Part shown: positions 7,621 through 14,198 of the stretch, one piece after another
How the letters are laid out: each line of letters opens with the position of its first letter
How positions within the stretch are numbered: the first letter of the stretch is position 1
DNA from: JALOOE01 sp964423545
GTDB taxonomy: Bacteria > Chloroflexota > Anaerolineae > CG2-30-64-16
Length of the DNA stretch: 25,066 nucleotides
Reading direction: 5' to 3'
Assembly (NCBI GenBank): GCA_964423545.1
Contig: CAYRFV010000047.1
Coordinates: forward strand, 1 to 25,066
Notes under the pieces: model-generated
The model's database searches: none
Told to the model about the DNA's origin: nothing
Seen by the model: only the letters and a program-made list of their open reading frames with translations
Program-made: the position numbers and the translations under genes

Positions 7621-8781
7621 ATGCATGACTGTGACACGCTGAAAGAGCGAGCCTGTGCGGCCGTAGACGCCTGGTCGGTGCGGCTCTGGGAGACCAGCCT
7701 GGCGATCCACCACACCCCGGAGCTCGGCTACGCGGAACACCGGACCGCCGACCTGCTCTGTAAGCTGCTCGCGCAGGGCGGCCTGGCCGTCGAACGCGGC
7801 CTGGCGGGAATGCCGACGGCCTTCCGCGCGGCGATACCGGGCAGGCGCGGCCGGCCTTGCGTGGCGCTTCTGGCCGAGATGGACGCGCTGCCCGGCATCG
7901 GGCACGCGTGCGGGCACAATCTGATCGGCGCGGCCGCCGTTGGCGCGGGGTTGGGCCTGGCGGCGGTCGCAGCCGACCTGGCCGGCGGGGCCGTCGTGCT
8001 CGGCTGCCCGGCCGAGGAATCGGCCGTCGACGGCTCGGGCGGCAAGATCCGGCTCCTGGCCGCCGGCGCCTTCGACGCGGTGGATGCGGCGATCATGGTG
8101 CACCCCGGCACGCTCGATCTCGTCTCCACGACGGCCTCGCTGGCGTCGTGCGGGCTGGAATTCGAGTTCGTCGGCAAGGCCGCGCACGCGGCGCTCGCGC
8201 CGGATCAAGGCGTCAACGCCCTGGATGGCGTCTTGCAGACCTTCAATGCGATCAATGCCCTGCGACAATACCTGCCGCAGGACGCCCGCGTCCACGGCAT
8301 CATCACGCACGGGGGGACTTCTACGGGCATCATTCCGGACCGTGCGGTATGCCGGTTCCGCGTCCGAGCCAGGAACAGCGTCGAATTGGGCGAGGTTTCC
8401 GAGAGGGTCACGAACTGCGCCCGCGCGGCCGAGCTGGCGAGCGGCGCCCGACTGGTGGTCCGGGAGACGACGCCGGTCTATGCCGAGATGCGGCCCGATG
8501 CGGCGGTCGCCGAGGCGCTGCGCCGGAATCTGGCCGCGATCGGCCGGCCGGTCCGCGCCTCAGCGCCGGATGAACGCCGGGCCTCCACCGATTTCGGCAA
8601 CGTCAGCCAGGTGATCCCTGCGGCCTGCGCCACGGTCGCCATCGCCGACGATTCGGTCGCGATCCACAGTCCCGCGTTCGCCGGCGCGGCTGCGGCTGAA
8701 CCGGCCCGGCGCATGCTCCTGGATTCGGCCAAGGCCCTGGCGATGACAGCCATCGACCTGGTCAGCGGCAGCACCGACTGA
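7621..8781 (+). CDS. M20 family amidohydrolase (AbgA/AbgB or IAA-amino-acid hydrolase like)
   Basis: The 386-residue protein is of normal length for the M20D group. Metal-binding landmarks are GIGHACGHNLIG (Cys97, His99), PAEES (Glu132 and Glu133) and MVHPG (His161). The dimerisation domain follows with KAAHAALAPDQGVNALDGVL, and the end has STDFGNVSQVIP, which resembles the same region of AbgB, the p-aminobenzoyl-glutamate hydrolase subunit. Family members split amide bonds between an acyl or aryl group and an amino acid in the cytoplasm. The enzyme closes the plus-strand operon, 59 bases after the Fe-S gene, and fits with an imported N-acyl amino acid or similar amide as the transported compound. 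That substrate is inference. The gene ends head-on against the regulator gene on the other strand. Confidence 0.92.
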   Translation: MHDCDTLKERACAAVDAWSVRLWETSLAIHHTPELGYAEHRTADLLCKLLAQGGLAVERGLAGMPTAFRAAIPGRRGRPCVALLAEMDALPGIGHACGHNLIGAAAVGAGLGLAAVAADLAGGAVVLGCPAEESAVDGSGGKIRLLAAGAFDAVDAAIMVHPGTLDLVSTTASLASCGLEFEFVGKAAHAALAPDQGVNALDGVLQTFNAINALRQYLPQDARVHGIITHGGTSTGIIPDRAVCRFRVRARNSVELGEVSERVTNCARAAELASGARLVVRETTPVYAEMRPDAAVAEALRRNLAAIGRPVRASAPDERRASTDFGNVSQVIPAACATVAIADDSVAIHSPAFAGAAAAEPARRMLLDSAKALAMTAIDLVSGSTD

Positions 8782-8788
8782 AGTCGGT
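8773..8788. other. Small hairpin at the convergence of the two gene arms
   Basis: ACCGAC and GTCGGT pair around a TGAA loop that includes the M20 stop codon. There is no T-run on either side, so I would not call it an intrinsic terminator. The whole convergent gap is only 42 bases. Confidence 0.25.
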
Positions 8789-8823
8789 TCCGACGGAGGG
8801 CCGTTCCGGGAAAGACGGGCCGA

Positions 8824-9396
8824 TCAGAAAACCGCCGGAGTGAACACCGAGATCCACAGCACATCTTCGGTGACCGAGGCGCATTCGAGCGCCCTGAGCT
8901 GTGCACCCTCGAAATAGATGCTGTCCCCGGGGTCGAGCACATACTCCGCGGTCTGCAGCCGCACCAACAGCGAGCCCGACAACACATAGATCCACTCCTC
9001 AGTCGGCTCTCGCAGGTGTCGCACCACGTTGCCGCTGCCCGGCTTCACCCGGCCGCAGATGACCTCCATCTTGCGGCTCAGGTCGGGCGTGAGCAGCTCG
9101 TACTCGACCACGGAGTCGGGCGAGCTGAACTTCGGACGGCGTCCGCGGCGCACCACCGGATCGTACTGCGGCGCGGACGCAGCATCGTCCTCATCCAGGA
9201 AGTAGATCAGGGGCGCGTCCAGCGCCGCGGCGATGCGCCGGAGGGAGCCGAGGGAGGTGTTGGCCTGCCCGCGCTCGACCTGGCTCAGGAAAGCCGCGCT
9301 CAGCTCCGTCCTGGCAGCCAATTCGCGCAGGCTGATCCCGAGCGCCTGGCGGCGCGCCCGGATGCGCAGACCGACCAGGATCTCCTCATCCGCCAT
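8824..9396 (-). CDS. XRE-family transcriptional regulator with C-terminal cupin domain
   Basis: I start at the ATG at 9396, preceded by GAGGAGG (on the minus strand) nine bases upstream, rather than at 9471; this yields 190 residues. Residues about 8-65 are a Cro/CI helix-turn-helix (LRIRARRQALGISLRELAAR, then TELSAAFLSQVERGQANTS). Residues about 110-185 are a cupin_2 barrel with VKPGSGNVVRHLREPTEEWI, then YVLSGSL and LDPGDSIYFEGAQ. Proteins of this build sense a small ligand through the cupin and regulate nearby catabolic genes. It sits last in the minus-strand group, 35 bases after the GH31 stop, and directly faces the end of the plus-strand operon, so it might control either arm. No operator could be identified. 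Confidence 0.9.
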   Translation of the reverse strand: MADEEILVGLRIRARRQALGISLRELAARTELSAAFLSQVERGQANTSLGSLRRIAAALDAPLIYFLDEDDAASAPQYDPVVRRGRRPKFSSPDSVVEYELLTPDLSRKMEVICGRVKPGSGNVVRHLREPTEEWIYVLSGSLLVRLQTAEYVLDPGDSIYFEGAQLRALECASVTEDVLWISVFTPAVF

Positions 9397-9431
9397 GCGA
9401 TTCCGCCTCCTCTCGCCGGAGCGGCGCCCGA

Positions 9432-12202
9432 TCAGCCGCCCGGCGGCCCGAACATGCGGCCCGGCACCCACGGCGCGGGCCGGATCATCACCTCGCAGGA
9501 TTGCAGCCCTGCGCTGGAGAAGCGGAAGACCGTTTCGCCGGGCACATACTCCTCACTCAGAAACTCCGCCCGTCCGCGCTGCGCCGCCTGCTCCGCCCGC
9601 CGGATGACCTGGCCGCGACCGTCCACGACCTCCATCTGCACTACTCCGACCGCTTCCGGCGCCGTGTGTTCGCCCGCGCAGAGCGAGACATAGAGGTTCG
9701 TCCTGTACGGCAGCCAGTCCCCCCATTTGAGCGCGATCCGCTCCGGCGGATTGGCAACCACAACCAGCCGATCGGGGGGCGGCGGCGCCTCCGCGGCGTC
9801 CCGCCCGCGCGTGCCGGCGGCCACGGCTGGCTGGTTCGACAGGAGCAGGTCGATCTCGAACGCGTCGCCCGACGGCCGGACTGCAGACGTCCAGAGCAAC
9901 GTATCCTGTTCGGGATCAGCGACGCCACGGGCGTCAGCGACGCCACGAGCGTCGGGGCCGAAGCGCCAGCCCGCATGGGGCTTCACCCAGGTCACCCCGT
10001 GCTCGCCATCGTGCCACCAGCCGCTCGCCGCGCCATCGCTCAGCAGCGTCTCTCGGCTGGCGTGCTCTCTCAGCAAGATGCCAGCGCGCCGCACTTGCGC
10101 CGGCCTGGCCGCGGCGTGGATGCTCAGCAGATAGGTGCGGCCGGCGGGCATGCCGGCATAGTCCCCGGTGCGCGGCCCGATCGTGACCTGCACCGCGTCA
10201 TCCGCGTGCCGGCAGGTGAACTCCGTCACGCTGTATGCGCCCGTCTCATAGGCGTAGGTGTGGCCGTCATCCTCGTACAGGCCGGCGCTGCTGCGGTTCG
10301 CGGCCGGGTATACGTCCAGGATCACCAGATCAGCGGGCTCCTGTTGGAGATAGGCGCTCACCGGCTTCATGGGAATCAGTGCGCCCGCCTTGACCAACAG
10401 CGGGCCGCCCGCCGGTTCGTCGAAGGGGCACAGCGCCCACTCCCCCGTGCTCTCGATCTGCCTGCCGGTCCAGTAATCCACCCAGGTCCCCTTGGGCAGA
10501 TAGACGCGCTCTTGCAGGCCGACCAGCAGCCAATCCCCCAGCATGTGCTGCGACGTGAGATCGCGCGTGTTGGAGTCATCGCTGTAGTCGAGCACCATCG
10601 CCCGCATCATGGGGACGCCAGTGCGGTTGGCCTGCCACAGCGCAGTGTAGAGATAGGGGGCCAGGCGGTGGCGCAGCTTGGCGTACAGCCGATGGCACGC
10701 CTGCATGNNNNNNNNNNCCACAGCCATGGCTCCCGGTAGTAAGCCCACGCGTCGAGGATGGCGAAGGGCACAAGGTACCCGTAATGGATGCCGGCAAGGG
10801 TGTTGCTGCGCATGTCGAAGCTGACCATGCCGTGTCCCGACAGCCCGGCGCTGAGCATCCCGCAGCCCGCCTCATAGTCCGCGGCCCAAGCAACCGGCCA
10901 GCGGTGCGAGGCGATCGAAGACCCGTAGCCGTTGAAGATTAAGAAGGTCCGCTCGCCGGTGAGACGGCGGTATTCGGCCATCGCGGTCTCGCTGTAGAGG
11001 GTGTTGCTCAGGTTGTACATCTCCTCCCGGCGCAGATCGCCCGAAGTCGAGAGCGGCTCGCCCAACTGCGGCGCTTGCAGCTCTTCGCTGATGATGCCGC
11101 GCGGGTAGGGGTCATCCTGCTTGAAGAACTTGACTCCGAGCGCCAGCGACGCAGGGACGCGCTGCGCGTACCAGGCGCGTCGGCCGGCCGGATCGGCATA
11201 GTCGACCTTGGGCGCATCGCCGCTTTCCCACATCTCCAGCACGAAGCCGCGCTGCGCCAGGTCAGCCACCATGCGGGCAGGATCGGGGAAGCGCTCCTTG
11301 CTCCAGCGCCACGCCATCTCGTAAGGGATGTCCTCCCAACCCGGCTCGAGCCCGATCATGTCGCACGGAAAATCGCCCGCGCGGAAGCGATCTGCGATCT
11401 GCAGCACGCCGTCTTGGAGCTCGAAATAGCGGCAGATATAGAGCAGGCCCAACGCCCAACGCGGGGCAAGCATCGTCCGTCCGGTCAGATCGGTGTATCG
11501 GCCGAGTATTTCGCGCAGCGATGGGCCATAGATCAGGTAGTAGTCGAGCGGTCCTCCGTCGGCGCGGATGGTGAAGGCTCGCTCTTCGGTGAAGTCGAAG
11601 CGGTGCTCCCAGGTGTTGTTCGAGTAGAAGCCATACTCCTGGGTGCTCATGAAAAACGGAACGGTCGCCTCTTTGTGACGGAAGCGGCGCGCCCACAGGA
11701 GGCGCTTGCCGCGGGCATCGAGCGCCAGCCGCTGGAAGCCGAAACCATAGAAATGCTCGTCGGCGGCCATGTCGAACGCGAGCAGCGGCCCGCGGCCGGC
11801 CCCTGGATCGGTGGCCGGCGGCCTGGCAGCCGCATTCTCGGCCGTGATCACCCGCCCCGTACGGTCCAGCCAGGCGAGCTGCAGCGTCTTCCGGTCGACG
11901 CGGATCGTCCACGCCCCGGTGCGCAGCCGGACCGCGCCGGCATCTTCCTCCACAGCGACCGCGATCGACGGCCAGTCGTCACGGACGAAACCCCAGCGTA
12001 CGGCGAGCGCTTCGCCAAACTCGCCGCGCGGCGCGGCTCGCACGCGCAGGAGGTCGGATGACAGCACGTCGAGGCGCAGCGTCTGGCCCGACGCGCTCTC
12101 GAAGAAGAAGGCGCTCTCGGCGCGGCGCCAACGCACCAGCGCGCCGAACGGTGCGGAGGCGACCCGGTTCTCATGGATCGGCTCGGAGTCCCCTTGACTC
12201 AT
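9432..12202 (-). CDS. Glycoside hydrolase family 31 enzyme, crossed by an assembly gap
   Basis: The coding region reads in one frame from 12202 to 10718 and in another from 10706 to 9432; the switch falls exactly at the N run, so I treat it as one gene of about 923 residues. I choose ATG 12202, with GGGAGA a few bases before it and the URO-D stop just upstream. The N-terminal 215 residues are the beta-sandwich domain, including the FYGFGFQRLALDARG segment. The barrel starts at PRWALGLLYICRYFE. GVKFFKQDDPYP holds the expected nucleophile Asp; WPVAWAADYEAG holds a candidate acid/base Asp. After the gap come HRLAPYLYTALWQANRTGVP then MMRAM, GDWLLVGL and YLPKGTWVDYWTG, all standard for the family. 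Substrates of GH31 include alpha-glucosides, alpha-xylosides and sulfoquinovosides; none can be fixed here. No signal peptide is visible, so it is probably cytoplasmic. An extra C-terminal beta domain of some 150 residues is unassigned. Confidence 0.88.
9916..9951 (-). repeat. Tandem 18-bp duplication within the GH31 gene
   Basis: Two copies of an 18-base unit (tcagcgacgccacgggcg on the plus strand) lie end to end with one mismatch. They encode DARGVA twice on the minus strand in a loop of the C-terminal part. It keeps the frame and looks like a recent slippage event. Confidence 0.8.
10708..10717. other. Assembly gap (10 N) inside the GH31 gene
   Basis: Ten Ns interrupt the coding sequence between EPWLW and MQACHRLYAKL. 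The flanking frames differ by one base. To restore one frame, the true gap must be 2 modulo 3; 8 or 11 bases (three or four residues) fit the usual spacing in GH31 enzymes. Confidence 0.95.
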
Positions 12203-12212
12203 CGGTCTCCCT

Positions 12213-13340
12213 CTATGCCCCTTTGAGCGCCGCAAACAGCGCCATCAGGCGGTCGAACTGCGCCTTCGGGAATCCCTCAGGCACGCCGCCGGCATCCATC
12301 AGGATCAGCCCCCCGCCGGCATCGTCCACCAGGCGCCTGACCACACGTTCCTGTTCGGCGAAATCCCAGGCGAAGAACTTCTTATGCAGCCCGCCGACAA
12401 AGGTGATGCGGTCGCCGTAGGCCCGCTTGAGCGCCGGCAGATCCATCCCCTCGTCGGGGTCGTTCGGATTCAACAGATCGATCCCAGCCGCGGCCAGGTC
12501 GGGCAAGATCAGGTTGATGTTGCCGTGGCTGTGCATGTGCAGCAGCGCGCCATAGCGGTGGCACAACGCCGCGAGCTGCCGGTGCCAAGGCAAGAAGAAA
12601 CGCCGGTAGAGCGCCGGACTCATCAACAGCGAGCGACCGCTGCCCAAGTCATCGCAGAAAGCGATCACATCCACGCCGCAGCGCAGCAGGTTCTCGGCCG
12701 CTCGCAGGTTCCACGGGCCCAGCCGATCCAGCATGGCCTGGACGAATGCGGGATCGAGCAGCAGGGCGGCCAGCAGCTCATCATACGGATAGAGAAAGTA
12801 GTGAATGCCGGAGAAGAAGCCGTTCAGATTGGCGTAGACGATGAGGTCGTGGCCGCGATAGTGGGCAGCCTCCTCGGCGATGCCGCGATAGCGTGCGGGG
12901 TCGTCCGGGTCGGGCAAGGTCACCCTGGCCCAGTCCTCGCGCGTGCGCACCGGGTAGTCGAAGTGTTGGTAGAAGTGCGGGTCGCGGCGCACTTCCTTCT
13001 TGACCCCCGTCTCGTAGACGCTGATGCGATGCTTCTCCCCGGCCTCAAGCAGCCGGTCGCGGAATTCGCCCGGCCCGCCGTGGCCGAAGGCGATGCACGC
13101 GCCCCAGCCGACGCCCGCCGCGCAGTTGCCGGTTGCAGCCGCGTAGCGCACTTTGGCGTCCCAATCCGCCCGATCCGAGGCCCCCAGGTTCCAGTCGGAG
13201 GTCGGAATCAGATCGGCCGGCACATTCTCCGCGCCCAGCAGATCGCCAGCCACGCGCTCATTGAAAAACGCCATCAGCCAGGAGAGCACGTGCGGCTCTT
13301 TGCGGCGGACGAGGGCGAAGAAGCGGTTTCGGTTGGTCAT
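12213..13340 (-). CDS. Uroporphyrinogen decarboxylase (URO-D) superfamily protein
   Basis: The 375-residue product starts MTNRNRFFALVRRKEP, a typical opening of this family. I prefer ATG 13340 to a TTG at 13349. The barrel contains GHDLIVYANLNGFFSGIHYF, VDVIAFCDDLGSGRSLLMSP, LLHMHSHGNINLILPDLAAA and GIDLLNPNDPDEGMDLPALK, then TFVGGLHKKF. URO-D relatives include the heme enzyme and the MtaA/MtbA-type methyl-cobamide:CoM methyltransferases. Genes of this distant subgroup, unlinked to heme genes, often occur in sugar-catabolism regions and have no settled role. The HMHSHGN motif lies where methyltransferases have zinc ligands, so metal binding is plausible. It is followed after ten bases by GH31. 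No SD is visible; the upstream sequence is a heptamer repeat and the end of the TumE-like gene. It is unlikely to be a true heme enzyme. Confidence 0.85.
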   Translation of the reverse strand: MTNRNRFFALVRRKEPHVLSWLMAFFNERVAGDLLGAENVPADLIPTSDWNLGASDRADWDAKVRYAAATGNCAAGVGWGACIAFGHGGPGEFRDRLLEAGEKHRISVYETGVKKEVRRDPHFYQHFDYPVRTREDWARVTLPDPDDPARYRGIAEEAAHYRGHDLIVYANLNGFFSGIHYFLYPYDELLAALLLDPAFVQAMLDRLGPWNLRAAENLLRCGVDVIAFCDDLGSGRSLLMSPALYRRFFLPWHRQLAALCHRYGALLHMHSHGNINLILPDLAAAGIDLLNPNDPDEGMDLPALKRAYGDRITFVGGLHKKFFAWDFAEQERVVRRLVDDAGGGLILMDAGGVPEGFPKAQFDRLMALFAALKGA

Positions 13341-13346
13341 GTAGAG

Positions 13347-13374
13347 CAAACGTCAAACGTCAAGCGTCAAGGCA
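13347..13374. repeat. Tandem heptamer repeat (CAAACGT-type)
   Basis: On the plus strand the units read CAAACGT, CAAACGT, CAAGCGT, CAAGGCA. The array lies between the URO-D start and the TumE-like stop and even supplies that stop codon (TCA at 13367-13369). It replaces the place where the URO-D gene should have its SD. Confidence 0.8.
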
Positions 13375-13783
13375 CGGCTGGATGGCGCACGATCTCTTCG
13401 ATGAGAAATGACAGGTTCGGCTGGTCGAAACTCAACCCAGGCGCCGGAACCCGATGATGTTTGATATCAGGGTGAATATGCTTATGGTGAGGAAAGGTTT
13501 CCGCCAGGAGTGGATCGTTGGGATGCGGCTGTGGGTCATACCAGTAGATTTCGTCGCCCTGCCAGACTTCGTAACCGTAGTCCAGGATTTCGCCAGCGGC
13601 AAAGTCCACCAACTCGGACACTGTCAGCCGGTAGCCGCTGCGAAACTCAACACTGCCGCTCACCGTCGCTGTGGTCGCGCTGGTGGTAAAGAAGCGGAGC
13701 GTCGAGGCACGAACGGAAGGGGATGTCGTGGGAATAGCGTCAAGCCACTGTTCGTATTCCGGTCGAGACAGCAGAAGCGTCAT
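13367..13783 (-). CDS. TumE-like toxin (DUF6516 family)
   Basis: The 138-residue protein has the marks of the DUF6516/TumE family: an N-terminal segment around residues 40-75 (GSVEFRSGYRLTVSELVDFA), an aromatic stretch YGYEVWQGDEIYWYDPQPHP, and the TFPHHKHIHPDIK motif near residue 95-107. It overlaps the upstream small gene by four bases (ATGA at 13780-13783), the usual layout of a toxin-antitoxin pair. TumE partners described so far act as ribonuclease-like toxins with an XRE antitoxin TumA; here the partner is not XRE. The patch has lower GC than its neighbours, which suggests gain by transfer. The stop codon lies in the heptamer repeat. Family call is good; toxic activity is inferred. Confidence 0.8.
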   Translation of the reverse strand: MTLLLSRPEYEQWLDAIPTTSPSVRASTLRFFTTSATTATVSGSVEFRSGYRLTVSELVDFAAGEILDYGYEVWQGDEIYWYDPQPHPNDPLLAETFPHHKHIHPDIKHHRVPAPGLSFDQPNLSFLIEEIVRHPAVP

Positions 13784-14088
13784 GCTGGCACTGGCTCAAC
13801 GACCGGCTCGCGACGGTCGAGATGGATCGGCTCACCTTTCGCACGCCAGCGCAAGACCTGTCCCCGACTCAGCCGGTTGAAGGCTTCCAGGCGCCGCTGG
13901 CGCAGCTTCCAGTAACCCGCCCACTGGCTGAAGTCATGCAGGTTCTCGCCATCGTCGAGCAGGCCCTGGCTGTACAATTCGTAGAATTGCTCAGACGACA
14001 GCCAGTACAGACGCTCGAATCGGCGCAGCATCTCATCGGCAACACGCAAATCGTCCAGAAGCTCGCTGATGGTCAGTGTCGTGGCCAT
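13780..14088 (-). CDS. Small acidic protein, probable antitoxin partner of the TumE-like toxin
   Basis: The product has 102 residues and no helix-turn-helix that I can recognise. It is mostly helical, with SSEQFYELYSQGLLDDGENL and HDFSQWAGYWKLRQRRLEAF as the most striking stretches, then a short basic region and a Pro/Val tail. Small proteins with the SSEEFY...GDD...FxEWAG type pattern commonly stand before DUF6516 genes, so I call it the antitoxin from context. An SD (GGAGGG on the minus strand) stands a few bases before ATG 14088. A putative promoter lies 25-55 bases upstream. The overlap with the toxin start implies coupled translation. Function is inferred from gene order only. Confidence 0.75.
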   Translation of the reverse strand: MATTLTISELLDDLRVADEMLRRFERLYWLSSEQFYELYSQGLLDDGENLHDFSQWAGYWKLRQRRLEAFNRLSRGQVLRWRAKGEPIHLDRREPVVEPVPA

Positions 14089-14112
14089 GGTATCCCTCCG
14101 CCTGTCGGGCGT

Positions 14113-14142
14113 ATTGTATCACGGGAGTGGCGCGTCTGGCAA
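14113..14142 (-). promoter_or_regulatory. Putative sigma-70 promoter of the TumE-type pair
   Basis: On the minus strand TTGCCA (14142-14137) is followed after 18 bases by TACAAT (14118-14113). The expected transcript start is about 20 bases before the SD of the antitoxin gene. Because no strong stop lies downstream, the same transcript could run on into URO-D, GH31 and the regulator gene. Confidence 0.55.
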
Positions 14143-14198
14143 TCGTCGCGAGGAAGTCTGCCGTGGCAGAGCGCGGCAGACCTCCTCCCTTCGCAGGT

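Noticed and set aside
9501..10739. Open plus frame of 412 codons opposite the GH31 gene
   Set aside because: It runs through the N gap, shows no domain and is antisense to recognisable GH31 sequence.
12203..12235. ATG at 12235 as the GH31 start
   Set aside because: It would overlap the URO-D gene by 23 bases and lacks an SD; ATG 12202 has GGGAGA in front.
13347..13374. Heptamer array as a small CRISPR or attachment site
   Set aside because: Units are only seven bases without spacers, and no integrase or cas gene is visible.
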